Source: JAMLHH01 sp964653095
GTDB taxonomy: Bacteria > Bacteroidota > Bacteroidia > Chitinophagales > JADIYW01
Length of the DNA: 64,000 bases
Reading direction: 5' to 3'
NCBI GenBank assembly: GCA_964653095.1
Contig: CAZZEH010000003.1
Span: 1 to 64,000 of the forward strand
Within the stretch, counting starts at the first letter, position 1. Every line of letters starts with the position of its first letter. Positions 45,727-54,182 of the stretch are shown here, in pieces. The position numbers were made by a program, and so were the translations under genes. The notes under the pieces were generated by a model. It was not told where the DNA came from. It ran no database searches and was given only the letters and a program-made list of their open reading frames with translations.

Positions 45727-48555
45727 TTATAAGTTTTGAATGATTTCTAAATATTGTTCAGCGTATTTTTTTGTTTTTTTATCAAGTAATTGCTCTATAC
45801 TTTCTTTTGTAATAGGCATTTGTTTTTCTTGTAATTGTCTATTTAAGAAGATAGCTTTTCTTCTTCTCAACTCTTCCAAAGAGCTTTTCCTAAAGAGAAA
45901 GGCAAATTGATATATCCAGTCTTTTTCTTGGTTTATTGAAGGGATTTGTCCATTCCAATCTTGTAGAAAAAGAAGGTCATATATAGCGATACAAAAATCT
46001 TCTATTGACTCCATATTAGGATTGTCTTGTCTCTTTTTTCTAAAGATTTCGCCAGCCATTTTTTGAATAATATCTTCTTTTTTTTCTCCTCTCTTGTGAT
46101 ACTTTCTTAGAAATTCCAACCCAGTTCTCATGAGCCAAGTCTCTTCAGCACTACTATTGTATCCTAAGTCTATTTTTAACGCTTTTTCTACTAATTGTTC
46201 TGTTATAGTCATTTCAGGAAATTTATATTTATAATTTGAATAAAATTTTATCAATGAATCTTGATTTTTTTGTTTATCAGATTCCTGCATTAGATAAAGG
46301 AGTGTAAAATATTTTATCCTTCCTTTTCCAACCGACAACATCGTATTATTTATTCGTTTTTTACCAAACGAATAAATTAGGCTTATCTCTTCTAATATTT
46401 CATCGACCTCATTAAGACGTACTCTATCCCACCCTAATCTCTTTAAGATTTGTGGAGCCCCTTTAAAATAAAAAGCTTCTTTATGAGATTCGTAGCCAGA
46501 GCCAACATTAGCTATAAAACTCCGAATCCCAAATTCCTTTAATAATTTAATATGATCTCTGATAAACCAAAACAAAGCTTCATTAAAAGATACTCTCTTT
46601 GATTCTTTAATTCGAGTTATTTCAAAACCCAAATCATAATTAAATTGGACATTTTTTTCAAATTCAAGAGTGTTGTCCTTAACATCTTGAATGTTTTTGG
46701 CTTTTAAGGAAGCTTTTATGATTTCTTTTGAAATCGGCAAATTAAATTCAAAGAAGTCATAATACCCTATTAAGTTCCCTTGCACCTCTTTAAAGGTAGA
46801 GATTCTTAATTTATTTTCTTCTGTAAATAAATCTGAAATATGACTGGTAGTAGTATTCAATGAAGTTACTGTGCGATTACTAAATCCTCTTGCTCTCATT
46901 GCAAAGGCTACTTGTTCTTTATATTCTTTTGTTGCTTTTCCTCCCGTAAAAGCACACATTTCCGCTTTTTCCGGAACTTCAGGATTATAAGATTGTAAGA
47001 AATCTATATTGAAATATCCTTTTGGTTCAAAATACTTTTCTAAAAAAGTGTCTGTTACAAAATGTTCTTCTTCTTTCTTGACATCGAGTGTATTTATAAT
47101 ATCATTTATTTCATCTTTGATATACTCCGTAATATCTTCGTCCAATTCGTTTATTATCGCCTGAGTTTTAATAAAATTTAGATATGTCTTTAAAAGAGAA
47201 TTGGGAGATTTTGCTTGTAATGAAAGAAAATCAACAAGTTCTTTAACACTTTCTATCTTTATTCGTCGCTCATTAACCTCTAATTGAATTTCATTTAAAA
47301 GTTTCTCTTCATTTTTCTTCCACTGATTAAAGTCTTCTTCCCATTTTTTTGAAGACTTTGCATTCAACCATTTTATTTTATGTAGATTATAAATTTTAAG
47401 AAAAATCTCATCCTCTTCATCTTGACAATTATATCTCAAAGTAATCTTGCTGTTTCTATTTTCACATTCAATTGGAAATGAGTAATGTTCAATTAATTTA
47501 TTAGTAAAATCAATAAAACTTTGATAATCAAAAAACCTATCACTTGCGTTTGGTGCCAATTTCAAGAAATCATTTTTTTTGATCTCAATTATATCTTCTA
47601 AAACTTTTTCACTCAGTCGAATTGTTCCAATAAATCCAAATTTACATTTTTGATAGTCTATTTTAGTTAATCCAATAACATCAATATCATCTTTACTCCC
47701 TTCTGTAAAAGCCATTTTAATCTTATTATACTCGTCAGAATTTATGTTATCTCCCCAATAAATAAAGCCCTCTCTGGTTGTATAAAGAATCTTTTTTTCA
47801 AATTTATAGAGTACTCTTCTTGCAGTTTGCAATAAGCTTTGAGATAAAAGAGTATATGGGTTTTGTCTTACTTTTACATAGGAAATAGTTAAATCTGTAA
47901 GTTCTGATATTTTACTTAAAGTTCTTCTTATACTTTTGTATAAACTTTCAATACTTTCTAAATGTTCATTTTGTATAGATGCTAATCCATCAGCTAAATG
48001 ACACAACTCAGCTTGTACTTCTGTAATGTGTTTCCAATTTTCAACACTCAATTTAAAATCCTCTGCTAAAACTGCTGTTCTATTTTCTGTTGATAACGAA
48101 AGATAGCTTATGGCGTTTTTATGAAGATCAAAATCTTTGAAAAAATCTAAAACACACCAATCATTTTTCAACTCATCTAATTTCAAGATGGCTTTTTCTA
48201 TACTTATTTCTCCATCTTTTTCTTCTGAGCTAAAAACCTTGTTTACGTCATGAAATGTAAAACCCAAAATAAAAAGTTTTAAATATATTTCAGATTCTGG
48301 ACTATCAATCCAAGAGTTCTTTTGTAGATATTTTTCATAAACATATAAGACAGGTATTAATCCATTTAGAATATGAATATGATATGGCATATCATAATAA
48401 TCTCGAATAAGTCTGTCTTTTATCTGGAATTTTCCCTTAGCCTGAAGAATCGGATTATACTTAATCATTCCCTGCAGCACTGTATCAAAATACTCTTGAA
48501 GAGTTGATTGAAACAACTCAGTTTCAAAATATTGTTCTATTAATTGATATTTCAT
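45727..48555 (-). CDS. cas10d: Large subunit Cas10d (Csc3) with N-terminal HD nuclease
   Basis: 942 aa. The N-terminal domain holds H59/H61 (PYHIHILNGL) and H102-D103 (FTFHDVNKVF), with LCHLADGL further on: an HD phosphohydrolase site. The middle is a divergent polymerase-like region with MCAFTGGKATKEY as a possible relic of the Cas10d zinc finger; I see no GGDD. The C-terminal 150-170 residues are helical, like a small subunit. HD on the large subunit with helicase-only Cas3' is the defining trait of subtype I-D. It should recognise the PAM and cut target DNA. Confidence 0.85.
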   Translation of the reverse strand: MKYQLIEQYFETELFQSTLQEYFDTVLQGMIKYNPILQAKGKFQIKDRLIRDYYDMPYHIHILNGLIPVLYVYEKYLQKNSWIDSPESEIYLKLFILGFTFHDVNKVFSSEEKDGEISIEKAILKLDELKNDWCVLDFFKDFDLHKNAISYLSLSTENRTAVLAEDFKLSVENWKHITEVQAELCHLADGLASIQNEHLESIESLYKSIRRTLSKISELTDLTISYVKVRQNPYTLLSQSLLQTARRVLYKFEKKILYTTREGFIYWGDNINSDEYNKIKMAFTEGSKDDIDVIGLTKIDYQKCKFGFIGTIRLSEKVLEDIIEIKKNDFLKLAPNASDRFFDYQSFIDFTNKLIEHYSFPIECENRNSKITLRYNCQDEEDEIFLKIYNLHKIKWLNAKSSKKWEEDFNQWKKNEEKLLNEIQLEVNERRIKIESVKELVDFLSLQAKSPNSLLKTYLNFIKTQAIINELDEDITEYIKDEINDIINTLDVKKEEEHFVTDTFLEKYFEPKGYFNIDFLQSYNPEVPEKAEMCAFTGGKATKEYKEQVAFAMRARGFSNRTVTSLNTTTSHISDLFTEENKLRISTFKEVQGNLIGYYDFFEFNLPISKEIIKASLKAKNIQDVKDNTLEFEKNVQFNYDLGFEITRIKESKRVSFNEALFWFIRDHIKLLKEFGIRSFIANVGSGYESHKEAFYFKGAPQILKRLGWDRVRLNEVDEILEEISLIYSFGKKRINNTMLSVGKGRIKYFTLLYLMQESDKQKNQDSLIKFYSNYKYKFPEMTITEQLVEKALKIDLGYNSSAEETWLMRTGLEFLRKYHKRGEKKEDIIQKMAGEIFRKKRQDNPNMESIEDFCIAIYDLLFLQDWNGQIPSINQEKDWIYQFAFLFRKSSLEELRRRKAIFLNRQLQEKQMPITKESIEQLLDKKTKKYAEQYLEIIQNL

Positions 48556-48637
48556 TTTAGCCTTATTAAATCTTAACTTATCTTTCTCCTTTCAAAGGAA
48601 ACAACTCTTCCTACCAACTCATGCAACTCCATCTTTT

Positions 48638-49201
48638 TTACATCCCTCTCATCATCTCATTCACCTCCTCCAAATCAAATTCCTCAAAATCCCAGATATC
48701 ATCCTCTTCCAAACCTAACCATTCGCGATACTCTTCATATTCGGGGTGGTTCGGGTCATTGACGACTTCCTTCATTTCTGCAAAACCCCAAACGCCGCCA
48801 CAATCTTCAGGCGGGCATTGGCCTTTCCCGGCTACACAAATCGGGTGATCTATCTTTTCTTTCAGAATTTTTTCTAAGGTGATTTTATGATCCCAATTAT
48901 CTCCAAAATCATAGATATACCGATAGGTTTGCTTTTCCTCTTTAAAGATTTCCTTCAGTCGTATCTTATCTGCATCTCCCACTTCACCTAACTCATCATC
49001 TGTCAACTCTATATCCTGAATTAGAAAATTGCTGGTAAACCCCCTTTCCGAAAAAAGATAAAGATGACTGAACGTCCAGCCAAATGCCAACTGAATGATT
49101 GCATGAAACTCACTAAAAGTTATATCCGAACTTACTTTAATCCTGCGCCAAACCGGCGGTTTTGTTATTTGTTCGATTTGAATTTTAAATTGAAATACCA
49201 T
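48638..49201 (-). CDS. pRiA4b ORF-3-like protein
   Basis: 187 aa. FKIQIEQITKPPVWRRIKV, TFSEFHAIIQLAFGWTFSHLY and YIYDFGDNWDHKITLEKI are the core of the plasmid pRiA4b ORF-3 family (also called IS1096 TnpR-like). GKGQCPPEDCGGVWGF supplies a Cys/Asp-rich C-terminal segment. Function unknown; these genes are frequent on mobile elements. Same strand as the cas genes, 82 bases before cas10d, so co-transcription is likely. Confidence 0.85.
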   Translation of the reverse strand: MVFQFKIQIEQITKPPVWRRIKVSSDITFSEFHAIIQLAFGWTFSHLYLFSERGFTSNFLIQDIELTDDELGEVGDADKIRLKEIFKEEKQTYRYIYDFGDNWDHKITLEKILKEKIDHPICVAGKGQCPPEDCGGVWGFAEMKEVVNDPNHPEYEEYREWLGLEEDDIWDFEEFDLEEVNEMMRGM

Positions 49202-49245
49202 AGTTTATGCTTTTATTGTCTTTTTTATTAAACTTTTACTTTCCT

Positions 49246-49366
49246 GAATCACTCCATCACTCCATCGCTCCATCGCTCCATCACTCCATCACTCCATCAC
49301 TCCATCACTCCATCTTCCCTTCACCCCATCACTCCATCCTCTCTTCACCCCATTACCCCATCCAAC
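49246..49366. repeat. Octanucleotide repeats behind the 469-aa gene
   Basis: CATCACTC is repeated with variants (CATCGCTC, CTTCACCC, CATTACCC) about fourteen times. On the minus strand the last codons and the stop of the 469-aa gene (GGG GTA ATG GGG TGA) are made of repeat units. Confidence 0.9.
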
Positions 49367-50754
49367 TCCTTCATCATATTTTTCCTTCTTTTATAAACCT
49401 CACGATATTTTGTCACAAGCGTTCTTACCTTTTCCTCACCACTAGGAAATGTATTTAGTCGCTTCAAGAAATGAGCTACATTTTCATACGCTTTCTGATC
49501 AGTTATGGTAGCTTGTTGTTCAATGAACTTCAAATATATGTCATAAATTTCCTGATCAAATTCAGGTCTCAGGTACTTTTCATACTGGTTCAAATACTCA
49601 ATACCTCCTTTTTTGCATTGAACAAAAAGCTTATCCCATTTCTGATGTTCCACCAATATGTTTGCACGAAAGTGATTGAAACCCCACAAGCCACTTCCGC
49701 TTTTAATATTGGAAAGCAGCCTTGTTAAAGTGATATCCCAATCTTCTGCCGGTGTTTCGGCTTTAAGGATATCATAATACTTCTTGTACTCTCTGCCGTT
49801 GTATAGCAGATCTTCTGCTAATCGTAAAACTTCCGTTTTATCATTTTTATACTGAGCAATTCTCAACAATTCATCTTTCCAGTCAGAAACTGTTCCGGAA
49901 TGCTGTTGTATCTCTGCGACAGCAATTCCTCCCTGAATCAATTCAATTGCCAAATCATATTCTCTTTTTTGAATCAGAGATTCTAACCTGATTCGCCTTA
50001 CTTTCGGAAACTTTAAATATTCATCAATGGTTTGCTGCATCTCGTCAATTTTTTTTGCCTCCTTCAAAATTTCTATTTTCTCAATTACATATCGCTCTTT
50101 GTAATAATTTTCAGAAACATTCCTGATTTTCTCATCCAATGACTTCAAATTTTGAACAATCATAGCTTCTGAACTCAGAAAATATCTCTGAAGCACATCG
50201 AGACTCGTGTTGAGACCTACATATTGATGCTTGCTTATGTTTTTACTCTCTTTTTCATACCATTCAAACAGCTCTGATTTTTCATTTTCAGACAAAAGAG
50301 CGTCTTTCAGCATCAGTTCCAGTTTATCAATCGCCTCATCATACATTACCTGAACATCACCCTCATAATCAAATTGCTCATCCCATTCATCCGGAATAAT
50401 CTCAATCATACATTTACATATATGAACAGTAGCTTTTATGTTTCCGTGGTTCAGGAAAAAATCCGCATCACTCAACACTTTCTCCAAATCCGCGCGCACG
50501 GCTTCGGCTTCAAACCCCTCATAATCATAACCTCTGTAACGGTTCCCAAACTTTAGAGGATGATTATCGAAAGCAGATTGAATCAGTTTTGGATAATCCT
50601 TCAAAGCAGTTTCTTTAATCGACTTGGGATTTAAGCCTTCAATCATTCTTTTGACAAAATCCGGATTGCTTTTCGCATAATTCAAAATCCATTGCTTCAG
50701 CATCCCCGTGTCCACAATGGATAAAAATTCTTCTAAGTCGCTATTCTTCATCAT
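49345..50754 (-). CDS. Helical-repeat protein of unknown function in the cas operon
   Basis: 469 aa, soluble and almost entirely helical, with TPR/HEAT-like pairs (for example REYDLAIELIQGGIAVAE, KTEVLRLAEDLLYNGREYKKYYDIL). The N-terminal EEFLSIVDTGMLKQWILNYAKSNPDFVKRMIEGL resembles proteins with SWIM-zinc-finger-associated repeats, but no zinc finger is present. I do not recognise a named family. The C-terminus (MMKELDGVMG) is encoded by the tandem repeat, so the original end was probably altered by repeat expansion. Confidence 0.7.
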   Translation of the reverse strand: MMKNSDLEEFLSIVDTGMLKQWILNYAKSNPDFVKRMIEGLNPKSIKETALKDYPKLIQSAFDNHPLKFGNRYRGYDYEGFEAEAVRADLEKVLSDADFFLNHGNIKATVHICKCMIEIIPDEWDEQFDYEGDVQVMYDEAIDKLELMLKDALLSENEKSELFEWYEKESKNISKHQYVGLNTSLDVLQRYFLSSEAMIVQNLKSLDEKIRNVSENYYKERYVIEKIEILKEAKKIDEMQQTIDEYLKFPKVRRIRLESLIQKREYDLAIELIQGGIAVAEIQQHSGTVSDWKDELLRIAQYKNDKTEVLRLAEDLLYNGREYKKYYDILKAETPAEDWDITLTRLLSNIKSGSGLWGFNHFRANILVEHQKWDKLFVQCKKGGIEYLNQYEKYLRPEFDQEIYDIYLKFIEQQATITDQKAYENVAHFLKRLNTFPSGEEKVRTLVTKYREVYKRRKNMMKELDGVMG

Positions 50755-50777
50755 TTTATTAATGTTAAAAGTTTATT

Positions 50778-50934
50778 TCACTCAATAATCTCATCACTCA
50801 ATCACTCAATAATCCCATCACTCAATCACTCAATAATCCCATCACTCAATCACTCAATAATCCCATCACTCAATCACTCAATAACCCCATCACTCAATAA
50901 CCCCATCACTCAATAACCCCATCACTCAATAACC
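50778..50934. repeat. Tandem repeat between cas6 and the 469-aa gene
   Basis: Units of 24 bases (AATCCCATCACTCAATCACT plus CAAT) repeat three times and then shrink to a 16-base form, AATAACCCCATCACTC. All periods are multiples of eight. On the minus strand the last Cas6 codons ATT GAG and its TGA stop are part of a unit. Confidence 0.92.
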
Positions 50935-51710
50935 ACCTCCAAGCATCCCATTCCCTGCGCATTTCCCAATCCAATACCGGCATTATAAATAAGTTTCAAA
51001 AATCGCTTTTCGGCAGTTAATTTGAGTTTGAAGTTTAAATATCCTCTTATTTTCGTTTCTGCATCGGTTTCTGATTTAATATGCACTAAGCGTGACCGGA
51101 AGGGATTGTCAAAAAACTCCACCTCGGCAAGCAATACGGCTTTTTGGGCAGTTGCTTCATCATAAGAATCTCTGATTTTTCCACGCCAGTTGTATATCAG
51201 ACTGTCAATGTATCTGTCATCTTCAGGACTCAGATAATCATAATTGCTGTTTTCATTTTTAACTCCAACCAATACAGCTGATGCCGGCTTAAAAATCATC
51301 TGGATAATTTCATTCTCCGGTTTTGACGAATCAAACGGACTTTGCACAGCTTGTACTGCATGTACTTTGAAAACTACTTTCGATTTTTTATCTGCAATTA
51401 CTATTTCTTCTGACTTAAATAAACCAGCAATGAAGTTTCCTGAGGCTTCAGGCATATGAAAATGAATCTTGAAACTTACTTCATTATTCAAAAGTCTCAT
51501 GCGGTCTTTATCGACCAGTTTAAATTTCAATCTTAAATCTGAAAATGTAAAAAATTTGAATCCCTTACCATACCCTTCTTCATGAAGAAACTGGGCATAT
51601 TCAGCATCTCCTTTCGCTAAAATTCGATAAATAGCCGAACTCAATGGATATTGATAGTTGATTGGAATTTTATCACCAAAAATTTTATGTAGCTCAATTC
51701 TAAAGACCAT
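50922..51710 (-). CDS. cas6: crRNA-processing endoribonuclease Cas6
   Basis: 262 aa with two ferredoxin-like halves. The N-terminus INYQYPLSSAIYRILAKGDAEYAQFLHE is typical of Cas6, and the C-terminal Gly-rich loop AGIGLGNAQGMGCLEVV is the G-rich signature that holds the repeat RNA. It should cut the repeat 8 nt from its 3' end to give the ATTGAAAC handle. It lies apart from the effector genes, behind two non-cas genes. Confidence 0.92.
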   Translation of the reverse strand: MVFRIELHKIFGDKIPINYQYPLSSAIYRILAKGDAEYAQFLHEEGYGKGFKFFTFSDLRLKFKLVDKDRMRLLNNEVSFKIHFHMPEASGNFIAGLFKSEEIVIADKKSKVVFKVHAVQAVQSPFDSSKPENEIIQMIFKPASAVLVGVKNENSNYDYLSPEDDRYIDSLIYNWRGKIRDSYDEATAQKAVLLAEVEFFDNPFRSRLVHIKSETDAETKIRGYLNFKLKLTAEKRFLKLIYNAGIGLGNAQGMGCLEVVIE

Positions 51711-51850
51711 TTAACTATTTTTACAACAATACACTTACTTTCACTTCTGAATTTATGAAATTAATTCCTAACTCTATAAAAGTGTGAATGAAAAGGCCAT
51801 CTGCCAGTAGCCCTAACCAAATCTGTAAATAAATCATAGCAAACAAAAAC

Positions 51851-52180
51851 TTATTCTTTTTCCTCAGAGTACAAATGTGCGACAACGTGGAATTGACCTT
51901 CCGGATGCGCATTGGGGTCAATTTTTTGTATTCTGACCGAAATATTTTTAACTCCGACTTTCAGCAGTTTGTAAAAAATGCGATTACTGTCTCTCGGGAT
52001 ATACCCTAAGTGGTAATTCTTGAAGCAAATTTTGACCGCTCTGCTGTCGTATTTATTATCTTCTTCCAGTTCTATTGATAGCAACGTACCTATCTTTAAT
52101 TGTTCAAATGCCTCCGGTCCGTCGTAATAGGTAAATCCTGCGATTCTGAAATTGTCTAAGTGTTCTTTAATCTGTGCCAT
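51851..52180 (-). CDS. Stand-alone HIRAN-domain protein
   Basis: 109 aa. FRIAGFTYYDGPEAFEQLKIGTLLSIELEEDNKYDSRAVKICF followed by LGYIPRDSNRIFYKLLK is a complete HIRAN domain, the module that binds single-stranded or 3' DNA ends in HLTF/Rad5-type remodellers. As a free protein in a cas operon it may recognise damaged or unwound DNA; this is inference. First gene of the minus-strand cas run after the WYL regulator. Confidence 0.88.
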   Translation of the reverse strand: MAQIKEHLDNFRIAGFTYYDGPEAFEQLKIGTLLSIELEEDNKYDSRAVKICFKNYHLGYIPRDSNRIFYKLLKVGVKNISVRIQKIDPNAHPEGQFHVVAHLYSEEKE

Positions 52181-52203
52181 TGCTCTATATTTTTACGGTT
52201 GAC

Positions 52204-52228
52204 AAATGGAAGTTTTAATCTTCCATTT
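52204..52228. promoter_or_regulatory. Inverted repeat before the HIRAN-cas6 start, candidate operator
   Basis: AAATGGAAG and CTTCCATTT are perfect 9-bp arms around a 7-base spacer. They sit 24 bases before the HIRAN start and just downstream of a possible minus-strand -7 box (TAAGTTTG, complement at 52240-52247). The WYL regulator encoded next door is the obvious candidate to bind it. Confidence 0.55.
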
Positions 52229-52311
52229 CATTTATAAAGCAAACTTACAGGCACTTACTGCCAAATACTGTCAGTGAGAAAAAGAATTTTTAGCTTTTTA
52301 GTTTTTCATTT

Positions 52312-52331
52312 ATACTTTTTAGAAAAAGTAT
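52312..52331 (-). terminator. AT-rich perfect inverted repeat behind the WYL gene
   Basis: ATACTTTTT and AAAAAGTAT are perfect 9-bp arms with a two-base centre, about 100 bases past the stop of the WYL gene. It may end WYL transcription, but with no T-run beyond the stem it could as well be a binding site. Confidence 0.35.
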
Positions 52332-52435
52332 GGCAAAATTGACCCGACAGCTGTACGGGACTAATAAAAAATGTGGCCCGCATTTCGACAGGCTCCATGC
52401 ACCACATTGTCCTCCACCATCGCTTTATTGGTACA

Positions 52436-53332
52436 TCAATTAATTGGCACATTGAAACAAGACTGGATGTACTCTTTGAAGCTTTCAGAGCCCAATATTT
52501 TAATCTCAGACATCAGTCCCAAAACAAAACGTCCGACTCCTTTATAGTCTGCCACCCGAACTTTCAGTTCGTATCTGCTGTCAGAGTTTATGCTGATAAA
52601 TTCCATCCCGGCAGGAAATTCTTCTTTGAGCAGATTATATGCCCTCATATTCATCTGCAGGTGTATCTCATCTATTGGTTCAGCCGCAGCCATTTTAAAT
52701 ATATCCACAAACTGCTTTCGGTGTTTTCCTTCATAGGACCAGAACATTTCCGAAGTTTCTACCTTTTCTATTCTACTGACTTTAAACTGTTTGCAGGTTT
52801 GACTTTTAATTTCAAATGCCCAGATATATCTGTAATTGGGCGAAAACTCAAACGCCTCTACCCTTCTCGTACTGATTTTACCGCTATTGGAAGAATGATA
52901 ATTGATGAGATGAGCTTGTTTCTTCTTTTTGATAGAATCTGCTATTACCTGAATCTTATTTAAATCATCTTTCTGTTTGATATCTTCCAATATCTTTAAG
53001 TCGTAAAAGGTATGCAGTTTCTTGACCAGACGAGTTTTTATCTCCGAAGTCCCGTCTATCTGATTGAGGGCTTCGTACAGAATAGCAGCTTCTTCCTGTT
53101 CAAAATGAAAAATCTTTTGTAGTGTAGTGGCTATACTTTCTGTCGGTTGCAGGCGATATCTTCCACGATTTCTTTCCACCATAAATCCTGCGGCCTCTAA
53201 TGTATCCAAGTCTCTGTACACACTTCTTTCGGAACACCGGTACTTTTCTTTCAGTTCATCTACACTGTAACTCCTTTTCCCTGAAAGAAGCATCAGCAAT
53301 TGCAATAATCTTTGAGTTTTATTGATTTCCAT
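52436..53332 (-). CDS. HTH-WYL transcriptional regulator at the head of the cas genes
   Basis: 298 aa from the Met at 53332 (MEINKTQRLLQLLMLL); nine further codons are open upstream. An N-terminal winged helix (YSVDELKEKYRCSERSVYRDLDTLEAAGFMV) is followed by a WYL domain (YRYIWAFEIKSQTCKQFKVSRIEKVE) and a WCX-like C-terminus. WYL regulators often sit beside CRISPR-Cas; Sll7009 of Synechocystis 6803 represses the subtype I-D CRISPR there. It is upstream of, and on the same strand as, HIRAN-cas6-cas. Confidence 0.88.
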   Translation of the reverse strand: MEINKTQRLLQLLMLLSGKRSYSVDELKEKYRCSERSVYRDLDTLEAAGFMVERNRGRYRLQPTESIATTLQKIFHFEQEEAAILYEALNQIDGTSEIKTRLVKKLHTFYDLKILEDIKQKDDLNKIQVIADSIKKKKQAHLINYHSSNSGKISTRRVEAFEFSPNYRYIWAFEIKSQTCKQFKVSRIEKVETSEMFWSYEGKHRKQFVDIFKMAAAEPIDEIHLQMNMRAYNLLKEEFPAGMEFISINSDSRYELKVRVADYKGVGRFVLGLMSEIKILGSESFKEYIQSCFNVPIN

Positions 53333-53415
53333 CTGGCTGTACTGACACTCAAAATACAATTAAAGAAAAAAGTACGCAAACCTTTCAATCTGAAAGTATC
53401 CCCTGTCAGTTTTTC

Positions 53416-53847
53416 CTATCCCTTTAAAAATGCCAGTCCGCTGGATACAGGTTCTTTCAAATCTGAAATCTTTTTCTCTCTAAAGATTTTTTCAATCAGT
53501 TCCCGGACTACTTTGTAGTCGTCATGCAAAGGACAGGGATGGCTCTCTGAGCATTCACTCAACCCCAGCCCGCAGGCTTTGAAGATATCTTCTCCTTCAA
53601 TAGTTTCGACAATATTATAGATGGGCTGATTTTGCTGGAGTTCATCCAAATAAAATCCGCCGTTGGGCCCTTTAGTACTGTTGATGATGTTTTTACGAAC
53701 CAAAGTTTGCAGCGATTTACCTACGGTATGTTCGCTCGCCCCAATCATTCGGGCAATCTCTTTCACACCTGCTTTTTTCCCTTCACAACTTTTGGCAGAA
53801 AGGTAAATGACAGCTTTAATGGCAGTTTTGCAGGTGTGGCTAAGCAT
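53416..53847 (-). CDS. Rrf2-family FeS regulator, NsrR-like
   Basis: 143 aa. Winged helix (VKEIARMIGASEHTVGKSLQTLVRKNIINSTKGPNGGFYL) followed by ACGLGLSECSESHPCPLHDDY, with three Cys spaced C-x6-C-x5-C as in NsrR-type [4Fe-4S]/[2Fe-2S] sensors. NsrR senses nitric oxide and represses repair genes. The neighbouring RIC, FeS-assembly and DUF2249 genes agree with NO sensing. Two bases behind the MIP18-like gene, same operon. Confidence 0.88.
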   Translation of the reverse strand: MLSHTCKTAIKAVIYLSAKSCEGKKAGVKEIARMIGASEHTVGKSLQTLVRKNIINSTKGPNGGFYLDELQQNQPIYNIVETIEGEDIFKACGLGLSECSESHPCPLHDDYKVVRELIEKIFREKKISDLKEPVSSGLAFLKG

Positions 53848-53849
53848 AA

Positions 53850-54182
53850 TTAATGTCCCAAGAATTCTTTTCCTTCCGGAGATATTTTAGAGAAATCCCA
53901 AGGCGGTTCGAAAATCAAATCGACCGAAATATCCCAGTCGGGAAAATCATTGGTCAACGAATCGGTCACACTGCTCGTAATATGGTCGCCCATCGGGCAA
54001 AACTGAGTCGTCAGCGTCATGATGCATTCCAGTTTTTTGTCCGCATCCGTAAATTTCAATTCATATATCAGCCCCAGATCCACTACATTGAGTCCGACCT
54101 CAGGGTCATCTACATAATACAGACCTTCCAGTGCTTTATTACACTTTTCGCGGTCATTGGTTACAGGTAAGTCCTCTCTCAT
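53850..54182 (-). CDS. MIP18/DUF59-family iron-sulfur assembly protein
   Basis: 110 aa. VDDPEVGLNVVDLGLIYEL and MTLTTQFCPMGDHITSSV, with the conserved Cys, are the DUF59 (PaaD/SufT-like) core; a WDISVDLIFEPPW tail completes the fold. It takes part in maturing FeS or related metal centres. The start overlaps the preceding membrane-protein gene by four bases. Confidence 0.9.
   Translation of the reverse strand: MREDLPVTNDREKCNKALEGLYYVDDPEVGLNVVDLGLIYELKFTDADKKLECIMTLTTQFCPMGDHITSSVTDSLTNDFPDWDISVDLIFEPPWDFSKISPEGKEFLGH

Noticed and set aside
45727..48555. Cas8 of subtype I-B or type III Cas10 as the identity of the large subunit
   Set aside because: The N-terminal HD site with a helicase-only Cas3', Csc-like partners and lack of GGDD fit Cas10d of I-D better.
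51721..51921. Minus-strand frame between cas6 and the HIRAN gene
   Set aside because: It overlaps the HIRAN gene in another frame, has a odd composition and no family resemblance.
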